Below are positions 24,703-33,217 of a stretch of DNA of 64,000 nt, piece by piece (the first letter of the stretch is position 1; each line of letters begins with the position of its first letter). The DNA lies in the NCBI RefSeq assembly GCF_012912005.1, contig NZ_JABBEA010000017.1:1-64000 (forward strand), written 5' to 3'. The notes beneath the pieces are model-generated. The model was given only the letters and a program-made list of their open reading frames with translations, was not told where the DNA came from and did no database searches. The position numbers and the translations under genes were made by a program. The DNA comes from Paenibacillus sp. SZ31. Lineage in GTDB: Bacteria > Bacillota > Bacilli > Paenibacillales > Paenibacillaceae.

Positions 24703-25685
24703 AGGATAAATCACTGGATTTTGCGTTCCGTTACGGGGCGATTATTGTCATCATAGGTGTTATCGCATTTTTCGGCATTAAATTGCCTTATTTCTTTACG
24801 TACAGTAACTTGACCGATATTTTGGGCTCGATCTCTATCGTTACCTTTGTCGCGATTGGTGTTACGTTATCTCTCATTGTTGATGGATTTGATCTCTCGG
24901 TGGGGGCGACCGTCTCATTGACCACTGTCGTTACTGCTTCGTTAATGATTTGGTATCAACAGCCACTAGCGATCGTCATTATCGTGCCGCTGATTATCGG
25001 GGCTGTTATTGGTTTGCTGAACGCTTTACTGATCGTAAAACTGCGTATTCCGGATCTGCTGGCAACTCTTGCCACGATGTACATCATCGGGGGCATTCAT
25101 AAAACATATGCACAAGGATATACCATTTACAATCACATGCAGTTCCCTGATGGAAGCAAAGCTGCGGGAGAGATGGACCCGACATTCCTGCTTATAGGGC
25201 AGGGTAAATGGCTAGGTATGCCGATATCAGTCATCCTGCTGCTTATTGCGGTCATCGGTGTGCATATCTTTTTAACTTATACGAAATATGGGCGCCAGAT
25301 GTATATCACAGGCGGTAATGAGGAAGCAGCGCGTCTATCCGGAATCAAGGTGAAAAAGGTGCGTACTCTCGCCTATGTAGCCGCTGGAGTATTTGCCGCA
25401 ATCGGTGGGATCATCTATGCTTCAAAAGTAGGATCTGGACAGATTGATGCCGGGTCACCGTTGTTAATGGAATCCGTTGCTGCGGTATTTGTCGGTTTCT
25501 CTGTGTTTGGCGCGGGTAAACCGAATGTCATCGGAACCTTCATTGGTTCGGTTCTGATTGGTGTACTTGTCAACGGTTTGACGATGATGAACGTACAGTA
25601 TTTCACACATGATATTGTAAAAGGTGGGGTTCTTGTGCTCGCCCTGGCGGTTACGTTTTACGTCTTAAACCGCAACCGGACTTGA
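24699..25685 (+). CDS. Sugar ABC transporter permease
   Basis: A 328-residue inner-membrane permease of the BPD_transp_2 (RbsC) type with about eight to ten hydrophobic segments. Conserved stretches are GVTLSLIVDGFDLSVGA, the EAA-like loop GGNEEAARLSGIKVKK, and GSVLIGVLVNGL. The transported sugar is unknown and no sugar kinase, isomerase or regulator is adjacent. Confidence 0.92.
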   Translation: MKDKSLDFAFRYGAIIVIIGVIAFFGIKLPYFFTYSNLTDILGSISIVTFVAIGVTLSLIVDGFDLSVGATVSLTTVVTASLMIWYQQPLAIVIIVPLIIGAVIGLLNALLIVKLRIPDLLATLATMYIIGGIHKTYAQGYTIYNHMQFPDGSKAAGEMDPTFLLIGQGKWLGMPISVILLLIAVIGVHIFLTYTKYGRQMYITGGNEEAARLSGIKVKKVRTLAYVAAGVFAAIGGIIYASKVGSGQIDAGSPLLMESVAAVFVGFSVFGAGKPNVIGTFIGSVLIGVLVNGLTMMNVQYFTHDIVKGGVLVLALAVTFYVLNRNRT

Positions 25686-25723
25686 AATTGTGGGCTGTCT
25701 GTATTAGTATGAAATTTGTTCGG

Positions 25724-25750
25724 CGTCTGAAATCCCCGTGTTTTCAGGCG
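25724..25750 (+). other. Hairpin without T-run between permease and hbs
   Basis: CGTCTGAAA (25724-25732) pairs with TTTCAGGCG (25742-25750, one G-T). It may be an mRNA 3' end or protective structure; it is not a classical terminator. Confidence 0.45.
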
Positions 25751-25822
25751 ACATTCTGCCGAAAATGACTGTTGACCGCAGGCGGAGATTTGTGTTCATC
25801 GCTCAAGATGTACGTAGATTTT

Positions 25823-25851
25823 TTGCGTATGAACGTATATTTCGCTATAAA
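25823..25851 (+). promoter_or_regulatory. Sigma-A promoter of hbs
   Basis: TTGCGT (25823-25828), 17 nt, TATAAA (25846-25851), followed by a leader of about 45 nt and a strong RBS. Confidence 0.7.
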
Positions 25852-25902
25852 ACGGAAACACAGTATAACATTCAGGACATTGATACAGGAGGTGAAAAAC
25901 AA

Positions 25903-26175
25903 ATGAACAAATCAGACTTGATTACACACGTATCCGAAGCGACTGAATTGTCCAAGAAAGATGTAACGAAAGCGGTTGATGCCGTATTCGAAGCAATCTC
26001 TGAGGCTCTTCAAAGCGGAGATAAAGTACAATTGGTTGGTTTTGGGAACTTCGAAGTTCGCGAGCGCTCTGCACGTAAAGGACGCAACCCGCAAACAGGT
26101 GAAGAAATCGAAATTCCTGCGAGCAAAATTCCTGCATTCAAACCAGGTAAAGCGCTCAAAGACGGAATTAAATAA
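25903..26175 (+). CDS. hbs: DNA-binding protein HU
   Basis: A 90-residue nucleoid protein that bends DNA without sequence specificity. It has the family signature GFGNFEVRERSARKGRNP and a typical C-terminus (IPAFKPGKALKDGIK). ATG 25903 follows AGGAGGTGA, one of the strongest RBSs in the window, as expected for an abundant protein. It lies between the ABC operon and mtrB; in B. subtilis it directly follows spoIVA. Confidence 0.97.
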   Translation: MNKSDLITHVSEATELSKKDVTKAVDAVFEAISEALQSGDKVQLVGFGNFEVRERSARKGRNPQTGEEIEIPASKIPAFKPGKALKDGIK

Positions 26176-26201
26176 GATTTCTACATATTCCATATGTCGA
26201 C

Positions 26202-26233
26202 AAAAAGACCGTGACTTGTTCACGGCCTTTTCT
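26202..26233 (+). terminator. Terminator of hbs
   Basis: AGACCGTGA pairs with TCACGGCCT (one G-T) followed by TTTCTTTT. Confidence 0.85.
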
Positions 26234-26344
26234 TTTGCCCTTTAACGATGATTCTTGCGGTTCATTCGTATAAGGCGCTGGTTGACAAATGAAACAATCT
26301 TAATCATCATTAACGCTATCGAACTAAAGAAGGGGACATGCGTG

Positions 26345-26566
26345 ATGGATCATCCAACCGGCAATGATTATATTGTAATTAAGGCAGAGGAAAATGGTGT
26401 CCAGGTGATCGGATTAACCCGAGGTCAGGATACACGTTTTCACCACACCGAGAAATTGGACAAGGGTGAAGTGATGTTTGCCCAATTTACCACCCATACT
26501 TCAGCTATTAAAATCCGGGGCAAAGCCACGCTGATTACCAAGCATGGACAGATTGAATCGGAGTAA
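26345..26566 (+). CDS. mtrB: trp RNA-binding attenuation protein (TRAP)
   Basis: A 73-residue protein very close to B. subtilis MtrB. TRAP forms an 11-subunit ring that, with bound tryptophan, wraps RNA carrying 11 (G/U)AG triplets. The RNA-binding Lys37, Lys56 and Arg58 are all kept at the same numbers, and the GLTRG and HTSAIK tryptophan-pocket stretches are present. ATG 26345 follows AAGAAGGGGA; a GTG at 26342 is also possible. Unlike in Bacillus, folE (mtrA) is not upstream. Its apparent target is the trp leader at 36.1 kb. Confidence 0.95.
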   Translation: MDHPTGNDYIVIKAEENGVQVIGLTRGQDTRFHHTEKLDKGEVMFAQFTTHTSAIKIRGKATLITKHGQIESE

Positions 26567-26597
26567 TGCACAGGTTGAATACGCTCAAATGAAGATT

Positions 26598-26619
26598 GCA
26601 GGCATAGCCTGCTTTTTTT
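26598..26619 (+). terminator. Terminator of mtrB
   Basis: GCAGGC-ATA-GCCTGC followed by seven T. Confidence 0.9.
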
Positions 26620-26687
26620 CATTGTACAATGAGGTATGAGCCTTTACCGGACAGACTACACTAACAGGTAAAGGCAGGGAGGCGTAT

Positions 26688-27239
26688 ATGAAACCGCGGA
26701 TGATTGTTACTGCTTCAATGCTGGCAACGGTTGCGGCGGTCTTTCTGCTTGTTGCGATACAAACCTTACATATGCGTACATGGGGCGGGGAAAACGTACA
26801 ACCTGTCTCTGCATCACATCATCCAGTCCAGCTAACGGATGACAATCTGGTTGATGTGCTAAGCTCCATGCAACTATCTACACCCATTGCAAGAGTGGAA
26901 TGGAAACAGTCTATTTTGAGACTGGACCTCAAGGTTAAAGGCACGGCTACGAGTTACACTGAAATCTATGAGAACATGGCAGCTGTGGCGGATCTGGGCT
27001 TTCGGAGTCTGGACAACGTGGATCAGGTGTTGCTGCGTGTGATGGCAGAAGATGAATGGATGCATAAACGACATCTTTTGCTTGCTGCTGATATTCGGCG
27101 TGGAGAGTGGCCCCTGTATGCGATTGAAACATTACGGAACTGGAAAAGTGCAGCCTTTTCGGATGAATTGAAGGACTGGTTTCATTTGATGGAGACCGAA
27201 CTCTGGAAGAAGCAATTCGAAATGACAAGTCAGGGGTAA
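26688..27239 (+). CDS. Unrecognised membrane-anchored protein
   Basis: A 183-residue protein with an N-terminal membrane anchor (about 5-27) and a soluble domain of about 150 residues facing outward if it is a signal anchor. The domain has a mixed alpha/beta pattern, many charged residues and several Trp, but no motif I recognise. RBS CAGGGAGG precedes ATG. It lies between mtrB and hepS and has no counterpart in the B. subtilis order that I know of. Confidence 0.7.
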   Translation: MKPRMIVTASMLATVAAVFLLVAIQTLHMRTWGGENVQPVSASHHPVQLTDDNLVDVLSSMQLSTPIARVEWKQSILRLDLKVKGTATSYTEIYENMAAVADLGFRSLDNVDQVLLRVMAEDEWMHKRHLLLAADIRRGEWPLYAIETLRNWKSAAFSDELKDWFHLMETELWKKQFEMTSQG

Positions 27240-27276
27240 TAGAATAGCAGGATTCAGTGCGTGCCCGTTCAACATA

Positions 27277-27285
27277 TGCTATAAT
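27277..27285 (+). promoter_or_regulatory. Extended -10 promoter of the hepS operon
   Basis: TGCTATAAT, a full extended -10; no clear -35. Confidence 0.55.
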
Positions 27286-27340
27286 ATATAAGATTGTAGT
27301 GCAGAAATGGTTTAACAATGTTAAGGCTCGGAGGCTGAGA

Positions 27341-28204
27341 ATGAATTCATATCGCGTACCCCAACTAGCAAAGAAATATACGGAATACGACATGATTCGA
27401 CAACATACGGAAATCCCATCATTTCCGGATAGCCGGGCACGTCTGTTGCAGGTATTTGTGGGCCGCACAGACGAAAAGGTGCATCAAGAGCTATATGCTC
27501 TCGCAACTTCGCTCGTTCAGTTGGCCATGGATACGCATGATCGAATCGATACCATTTCCGGCGAGCGAAGAGAGCAGGAGATGCGTTCACGCCAGCTGAA
27601 TGTGCTCGCCGGGGATTATTTAAGTAGCCGTTTCTATCAATTGCTTGCCCATGCGGGCAAAATTGAAATGATTGGCAAACTCAGTGCTGCTGTATCCGAA
27701 GTGAACGCACGCAAGATGACGCTGTATGAACGGATGATGAAGCTTCTCGTTTCGGCTGATGAATACTTGCGTGAAACGGTACAGCTGAGGATGCAGCTGT
27801 TTCTTTCATTTACAGGCATGATTCAAGATAAGGAAGAGTCCTTATGGAACAGCCTGTTGACCGAATTCAGCTCCTGCGAAACGATCGTGGAAGAACTGAA
27901 GCGGATGAATGACGAACAACAATTTCTTCACAGCTATGCATACTGGCACATATACGAGTATGGTAAGGACGATGAGCGCAGTGTGCTGCGTCAGTCTGAA
28001 CCAGATGCACGTGAATGGAACGCTATGGTGCTGAAGCATAGGGTTGGCGAGGTTTTGTTGGACAAGCTTCGCGAGTGTACACACCGCATTCAACTGTTGT
28101 TGCAAGACGAGGAAGGGCTGATGGGCTTGCATGAGATACATGCAATTCTTGAGCCGTACTTAACATATTTGCAGCCTTCACATGCGGCAGTAAGGGAAGA
28201 TTGA
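27341..28204 (+). CDS. hepS: Heptaprenyl diphosphate synthase component I
   Basis: The non-catalytic subunit that pairs with HepT to make the C35 prenyl chain of menaquinone-7. The 287-residue, mostly helical protein contains a conserved VQLAMDTHDRID stretch and the order hepS–menG–(two genes)–hepT. ATG 27341 follows CGGAGG. The family lacks Asp-rich motifs, and none is seen here. It was known in Bacillus as gerCA. Confidence 0.85.
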   Translation: MNSYRVPQLAKKYTEYDMIRQHTEIPSFPDSRARLLQVFVGRTDEKVHQELYALATSLVQLAMDTHDRIDTISGERREQEMRSRQLNVLAGDYLSSRFYQLLAHAGKIEMIGKLSAAVSEVNARKMTLYERMMKLLVSADEYLRETVQLRMQLFLSFTGMIQDKEESLWNSLLTEFSSCETIVEELKRMNDEQQFLHSYAYWHIYEYGKDDERSVLRQSEPDAREWNAMVLKHRVGEVLLDKLRECTHRIQLLLQDEEGLMGLHEIHAILEPYLTYLQPSHAAVRED

Positions 28205-28219
28205 GGGGGAGACAGACGA

Positions 28220-28948
28220 ATGGGGAGCGGAGAGACCAAACCGAAAGAAGAATATGTCCATTCGGTTTTTCAGAGTATAGCCGGAAAATATGATGTCATG
28301 AATGATATTCTAAGTTTCCGTAGGCATAAGGCTTGGCGCAAATTCACCATGAAAAAGATGAATATGTCCAAGGGCGACACCGGTCTTGATTTGTGCTGCG
28401 GCACATGTGACTGGACGCTTGCCATGGCAGAGGCAAGTGAAACGGGGCACATGCATGGGCTTGATTTCAGTAGCAACATGCTCGAAGTTGGCCAAACGAA
28501 GATCAATGCCGTGCAGCGTCAGAAGCAGATTACCCTTACACAGGGAAATGCCATGTCACTTCCTTTTGAAGACAATTCATTTGATTATGCGACGATTGGC
28601 TTCGGACTGCGCAATGTACCTGATCTCAGACAAGTGTTGTCTGAAATGAAACGTGTGGTAAAACCGGGCGGTATGGTTGTGTGTTTGGAATTGTCCAAAC
28701 CAACATGGCAACCGTTCAAAGGTATTTATTATTTTTATTTTGAGAAGGTTTTACCGAATCTTGCCAAAGTGTTCGCTAAAAGTTTTGAGCAGTACAAATG
28801 GCTGCCGGACTCACTGGCCATTTTTCCGGGAAGAAAGGAACTGGCAGACATTTTTGCAGAAACTGGATTGCAACAAGTGCAGGCCTACCCTCTGACCGGA
28901 GGTATCGCGGCATTGCATATTGGAACCAAGGAGAATCAGCATGTTTAG
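28220..28948 (+). CDS. menG: Demethylmenaquinone methyltransferase
   Basis: SAM-dependent C-methyltransferase (UbiE/MenG), the last step of menaquinone synthesis; 242 residues. The SAM site LDLCCGTCDWTLAMA and the family stretch YATIGFGLRNVPD are present. RBS is GGGGGAGAC. Its end overlaps the UbiA-type gene by eight bases. Confidence 0.95.
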   Translation: MGSGETKPKEEYVHSVFQSIAGKYDVMNDILSFRRHKAWRKFTMKKMNMSKGDTGLDLCCGTCDWTLAMAEASETGHMHGLDFSSNMLEVGQTKINAVQRQKQITLTQGNAMSLPFEDNSFDYATIGFGLRNVPDLRQVLSEMKRVVKPGGMVVCLELSKPTWQPFKGIYYFYFEKVLPNLAKVFAKSFEQYKWLPDSLAIFPGRKELADIFAETGLQQVQAYPLTGGIAALHIGTKENQHV

Positions 28949-29807
28949 GAAAATTCGCATCTTTTTAGAAATGATCAAGATTGAACACACGCTTTTTGCT
29001 TTACCTTTTGCATTTATGGGGGCCATTCTAGGCTCCATGGTAGTGAATGATACCTTCCCAAGCTGGATGCAGATTATGTGGGTATTGCTTGCGATGGTCG
29101 GCGCACGTAGTGCGGCTTTCGGTTTGAACCGAATTATTGACCAAGCGATTGATGGCAAAAATCCGCGTACCGCGATGAGAGCGATCCCGGCAGGACTGTT
29201 GAAAAATGGGGAAGTTGTTATATTCGTCATTATCTCTTTTATATTGTTATTTTGGGCCTCATCCAATCTTAATGTATTATCCATGCAGCTGTTGCCTATT
29301 GCTGTGTTTATGCTGGTACTGTATTCGTACACCAAACGTTTCACATGGTTATGCCACGTCGTTCTCGGAATGACGATTGGTTTGGCGCCACTTGGTGGCT
29401 GGGTAGCTGTAACAGGTACGATGGATTGGACAGCGATTGTGCTGTACGTTACGATTGTGTTCTGGACAGCTGGTTTTGATATTATCTATGCATGTCAGGA
29501 TCTTGAATTTGACCAGGGAGAAGGCCTTCATTCCATACCTTCCCGTTTTGGCTTGGTTAAATCATTGCAGATCGCCAAGTTCTTCCATGTGATTACTGCA
29601 ATTGGTTTTCTTGCGTTATTGTTGATGACAGATCTGAGCTGGTGGTATGGCGCAGGCATGTTGGTAACGTATGGTATTCTTTTCTATCAACACTATATTG
29701 TATCGCCTAATGATATGAGTCGTGTTCAAACGGCATTCTTTACCATGAACAGCTTGCTTAGTTTAATCGTATTTACGTTCACTTTGATTGATCTGGCGGT
29801 GAAATAA
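28941..29807 (+). CDS. UbiA-family prenyltransferase
   Basis: A 288-residue, multi-pass membrane prenyltransferase. The first Asp motif is NRIIDQAID (Asn63, Asp67, Asp71) and the second is in ACQDLEFDQGEG. This form resembles the 'UbiA-like' enzyme that attaches a polyprenyl chain in menaquinone synthesis by the futalosine route (MqnP), rather than MenA. That reading fits with ubiX next to it. ATG 28941 follows AAGGAG inside the end of menG. Confidence 0.85.
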   Translation: MFRKIRIFLEMIKIEHTLFALPFAFMGAILGSMVVNDTFPSWMQIMWVLLAMVGARSAAFGLNRIIDQAIDGKNPRTAMRAIPAGLLKNGEVVIFVIISFILLFWASSNLNVLSMQLLPIAVFMLVLYSYTKRFTWLCHVVLGMTIGLAPLGGWVAVTGTMDWTAIVLYVTIVFWTAGFDIIYACQDLEFDQGEGLHSIPSRFGLVKSLQIAKFFHVITAIGFLALLLMTDLSWWYGAGMLVTYGILFYQHYIVSPNDMSRVQTAFFTMNSLLSLIVFTFTLIDLAVK

Positions 29808-30428
29808 ATGGTACAGCAGCCGGACAATAAACGACTGGTTGTCGGAATTACCGGAGCGAGTGGCAGCATATATGGCATTCGATTGATTGAAACGCTGCTT
29901 GATCTGGAATATAACGTTCATCTGGTCATATCCAATGCAGGGTGGCGTGTACTGAAAGAAGAAATGGACTGGGATGTGACGAATCGGGACGCGGTGCTTG
30001 AAGAAAAATTTGGCAACCGTGCCGGTTCTCTGATCTATCATCCTGTGAGTGATATAGGGGCCTCCATTGCAAGTGGTTCTTATCTGGCCGATGGCATGAT
30101 TATCATGCCATGTTCTATGGGAACTCTTTCATCCATCGCGCAGGGATCGTCGGATAATCTGATGTCCCGCGCAGCCGATGTCATGATGAAAGAGGGAAGA
30201 ACATTGATCCTCGTACCACGTGAGACGCCACTTCATGCAATCCATCTGGAGAACATGCTGAAGCTCTCCCGTCTTGGTGTACGAATGATACCGGCTATGC
30301 CTGCTTTTTATTACAAACCTCAGACTATGGATGAGTTGATTATGTTTTTGGTGGGGAAAGTGTTGGATAGCTTGCGCATCCCACATCAACTGTTTACAAG
30401 ATGGGGAGAACCGGATGAACGGGGATAA
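29808..30428 (+). CDS. UbiX-family flavin prenyltransferase
   Basis: A 206-residue flavoprotein that prenylates FMN to make the cofactor of UbiD-type decarboxylases. The FMN-binding VGITGASGSIYGIRL and the LVPRETPLH stretch are diagnostic. Its ATG begins at the base right after the UbiA stop, so the two are coupled. No ubiD-type decarboxylase gene is in the window, so its client is elsewhere. Confidence 0.92.
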   Translation: MVQQPDNKRLVVGITGASGSIYGIRLIETLLDLEYNVHLVISNAGWRVLKEEMDWDVTNRDAVLEEKFGNRAGSLIYHPVSDIGASIASGSYLADGMIIMPCSMGTLSSIAQGSSDNLMSRAADVMMKEGRTLILVPRETPLHAIHLENMLKLSRLGVRMIPAMPAFYYKPQTMDELIMFLVGKVLDSLRIPHQLFTRWGEPDERG

Positions 30429-30729
30429 CAACTGAGTCCGATACAAGGCTGTTTTTTGCCAAAGTGTTGCTCGGTTTATTTGTCCCCCGAATCCCGGGGT
30501 ATTGGTGAGTGCTGATGGTGAGTCTTCATGAACCACAGTCTTGACCCATGCTCCGGCAACTTCTGTATTTTGTTTCAGAACAAGTCGCAGAGTTTAATTC
30601 CCGGGTGTCGGCCATGACATTCGGAGAAGAAGAATACGTTAGATTACCTTATAGAAAACACAAGCAAGAACGGTAAGCCGGGTTTTTCGTATTGCCTGCA
30701 GGCCCGACTTGCTGGAGGGGAAGGTAAGC
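30429..30729 (+). other. Interval between ubiX and hepT without a clear gene
   Basis: About 300 nt holding two inverted repeats: CCCCGAATCCCGGGG (30485-30499) and AAGCCGGG/CCCGACTT (30675-30682 with 30703-30710). The second ends just before the RBS of the small ORF upstream of hepT. A 42-codon frame at 30548-30676 has no RBS and I do not call it. No promoter or terminator is clear. Confidence 0.4.
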
Positions 30730-30774
30730 ATGGATTTATGGACTGACAATACGCTGATACGGGTGAACGAATGA
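30730..30774 (+). CDS. 14-codon upstream ORF overlapping hepT
   Basis: Encodes MDLWTDNTLIRVNE. GGAGGGGAAGG lies at good distance before its ATG, and its TGA overlaps the hepT ATG as ATGA. hepT itself has only a poor RBS (GGGTGA). Translation of the small ORF therefore probably feeds ribosomes into hepT. Whether the peptide itself matters is unknown. Confidence 0.5.
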   Translation: MDLWTDNTLIRVNE

Positions 30775-31745
30775 AACTATTGGATATTTTCGGGTTGTTA
30801 AAAAAGGACATGGATTACATTGAGAAAGAGTTGTATCGCAGTGTTCGAGGAGAACAGAAGCTGCTGAGTGAAACGTCGCTTCATTTGCTCAAAGCAGGAG
30901 GAAAACGGTTGCGGCCCGTTTTTGTATTACTTGGCGGGAAATTTGGTACATATGACATTGAACGTCTGAAGCTGGTTGCAGTTCCGCTGGAACTCATTCA
31001 TTCCGCATCTCTCGTTCATGATGATGTTATTGATAATGCGGAGACACGCCGAGGCAAACCCACGGTGAAGTCAAAGTGGGATAATCGTATTGCCATGTAC
31101 ACTGGAGACTATATCTACGGTAAGGCACTTGAAATGACTGCCGGATTATCCGATCCAGCGATTCATCGTATACTTGCCAAAGCTATGGTACAGATGTCCA
31201 TCGGTGAAATGGAGCAAATTCGAGACTTTTTCAATACGGGACAAAGTGTTCGTAATTATCTGCTGCGGATTCGTCGTAAAACAGCACTTCTGATTGCGGT
31301 TAGCTGTCAGTTGGGGGCTTTGGCCACACGTGCGCCTGAGCATGTATCTTCCCTGCTGTATACGTACGGATACAATGTGGGTATGGCTTTCCAGATTCAA
31401 GATGATGTACTTGATCTGGTAGGTACCGAGAAACAACTTGGCAAGCCACCTGGCAGTGATATGAAGCAGGGAAATATCACTCTTCCTGTGCTGTATGCGC
31501 TGCAAGAGTCCGATCTGCGTGAACCTCTGTTGAAGGAGATTTCCCGTGTCCAACATGAAGAAGGACGGGCAAGTGCATCGGATGCAATTGGAATGATTCG
31601 CCAAAGTCAAGGAATTGCTAAAGCAGAAGCCCTTGCTGACCGATATATGAAGAAAGCGCTCGATGCTCTCGATCAGCTACCTAACATCAAGACGACCAAA
31701 AACCTGCGTGATATCGCTCATTTTGTGGTTAAACGTACACATTAA
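30771..31745 (+). CDS. hepT: Heptaprenyl diphosphate synthase component II
   Basis: The catalytic subunit, a trans-prenyltransferase of 324 residues. It has both Asp-rich motifs, DDVID (84-88) and QDDVLD (about 209-214), and GKRLRP near the N-terminus. It extends isopentenyl units to C35 together with HepS. The start overlaps the 14-codon ORF. It is last in the quinone operon; the tail after it has no T-run terminator that I can see. Confidence 0.95.
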   Translation: MKLLDIFGLLKKDMDYIEKELYRSVRGEQKLLSETSLHLLKAGGKRLRPVFVLLGGKFGTYDIERLKLVAVPLELIHSASLVHDDVIDNAETRRGKPTVKSKWDNRIAMYTGDYIYGKALEMTAGLSDPAIHRILAKAMVQMSIGEMEQIRDFFNTGQSVRNYLLRIRRKTALLIAVSCQLGALATRAPEHVSSLLYTYGYNVGMAFQIQDDVLDLVGTEKQLGKPPGSDMKQGNITLPVLYALQESDLREPLLKEISRVQHEEGRASASDAIGMIRQSQGIAKAEALADRYMKKALDALDQLPNIKTTKNLRDIAHFVVKRTH

Positions 31746-31851
31746 ACTTTGTATGACCTTCGACTCACATGTTGGACTGGACAACGCATAGTTGATTGGA
31801 TCTGACACAGGTACTCACACCTGAAGATGGATAGACGTGTGAAATTCCTCA

Positions 31852-31881
31852 TTGGGAGGATTTGGACATGTATGTTACAAT
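31852..31881 (+). promoter_or_regulatory. Candidate promoter of ndk
   Basis: TTGGGA, 18 nt, TACAAT (31876-31881) with a TG extended -10. It is followed by a leader of about 50 nt. Confidence 0.45.
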
Positions 31882-31938
31882 CAGAGGGATTGCGTTTACA
31901 TAGTGATTAACTTTGAACCGTGAGTGAGGAGTGAGCTG

Positions 31939-32382
31939 ATGGATCGTACATTTTTGATGGTGAAGCCGGATGGTGTGCAGCGTGGATTGATCGGTCGGAT
32001 TATTAGCCGTCTGGAAGACAAAGGATTTAAGTTGGTGGCAGGCAAATTGGTGCAGATGTCTGAGGATCAGGCAAAACGCCATTATGCTGAACATGAGGGC
32101 AAACCTTTTTTCGATGATTTGGTTCGTTTTATCACATCTGGGCCTGTATTTGCCATGGTGTGGGAAGGGGACGATATTGTGGCACTTGCGCGCATTGTCA
32201 TCGGAAAAACCAATGTGAAGGAAGCCGCTCCGGGCACCATTCGTGGAGACTTCGCCAGCCACACACCACATAATCTGATTCATGGGGCAGATTCACCGGA
32301 AAGTGCTACCCGTGAAGCAGCAAATTTCTTTGCTTCAGATGAACTGGTGGTATACGACAAGAGCATCGCAGCCTGGTTGTAA
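31939..32382 (+). CDS. ndk: Nucleoside diphosphate kinase
   Basis: Balances NTP pools by phosphate transfer through His115 (NLIHGADSPESA). 147 residues, the usual length. Other conserved parts: FLMVKPDGVQRGLIG and RGDFA. ATG 31939 follows GAGGAG. Its place between hepT and cheR is the same as in B. subtilis. Confidence 0.97.
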   Translation: MDRTFLMVKPDGVQRGLIGRIISRLEDKGFKLVAGKLVQMSEDQAKRHYAEHEGKPFFDDLVRFITSGPVFAMVWEGDDIVALARIVIGKTNVKEAAPGTIRGDFASHTPHNLIHGADSPESATREAANFFASDELVVYDKSIAAWL

Positions 32383-32407
32383 TTATTAGCCAAAAGGGTG
32401 ATACACG

Positions 32408-33202
32408 ATGCTGGAGCAAGAACAACTACTAGACCCGGATTACACCGGATTCATTCGTAAAATCAAAGAGAGCACAGGCATTGATCTTGCTCAATACAAG
32501 GAAGGCCAGATGAAAAGAAGGCTGACCACACTTCGCAACAAAAACGGGTTTCATACATTTTCTAACTTTTTTGATGCTATGCAGAAAGATAAATCATTGT
32601 TCTACGAGTTCCTTGATCGTATGACGATTAACGTTTCTGAATTCTGGCGTAATCCCAATCGTTGGGAAGTACTGCGGGACGAGATCTTGCCTGAGCTGCT
32701 GGGCTCCAAGCGACGTGTCAAAGTCTGGAGTGCAGCCTGTTCAACAGGTGAAGAACCTTATACACTCGCCATGATTCTGGATACGATGGGAATTTTGAAG
32801 GATAGCTCCATTACGGCAAGTGATCTGGATGAAGGTGCATTGGCTAAAGCTAAGGAAGGGCGTTATATGGAACGCTCACTTAAGGATGTGCCAAAGGAAA
32901 CGGCGAACCGTTACTTCAAGCAGGATGGCTTGGTATACCGTATTGATGAGCAACTCAAAAATTCGATCAAGTTCATGAAACAAAATTTGCTCGTGGACCG
33001 TTTTGACGATGGGTACGACCTGATTGTGTGTCGGAATGTCATGATCTATTTTACCGAGGAAGCCAAAAACCTGTTGTATCACAAATTTGCAGCAAGTTTG
33101 CGTCCAGGCGGTATTTTGTTCGTGGGCAGCACGGAGCAGATCTTCTCCCCGGGACAATATGGTCTGGAGACAGCAGAGACATTCTTCTATCGGAAGAAAT
33201 AA
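32408..33202 (+). CDS. cheR: Chemotaxis protein methyltransferase
   Basis: Methylates glutamates of chemoreceptors with SAM. The 264-residue protein has an N-terminal helical domain and a C-terminal SAM domain with WSAACSTGEEPYTLAM and a CRNVMIYF motif. No other chemotaxis genes are nearby, as in B. subtilis where cheR also lies between ndk and the aromatic genes. RBS is GGGTGA. Confidence 0.96.
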   Translation: MLEQEQLLDPDYTGFIRKIKESTGIDLAQYKEGQMKRRLTTLRNKNGFHTFSNFFDAMQKDKSLFYEFLDRMTINVSEFWRNPNRWEVLRDEILPELLGSKRRVKVWSAACSTGEEPYTLAMILDTMGILKDSSITASDLDEGALAKAKEGRYMERSLKDVPKETANRYFKQDGLVYRIDEQLKNSIKFMKQNLLVDRFDDGYDLIVCRNVMIYFTEEAKNLLYHKFAASLRPGGILFVGSTEQIFSPGQYGLETAETFFYRKK

Positions 33203-33217
33203 TCATATTGGTTGTTG

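Noticed and set aside
30548..30676. 42-codon frame between ubiX and hepT
   Set aside because: No RBS, no recognisable pattern and only moderate length; kept as part of the unexplained interval.
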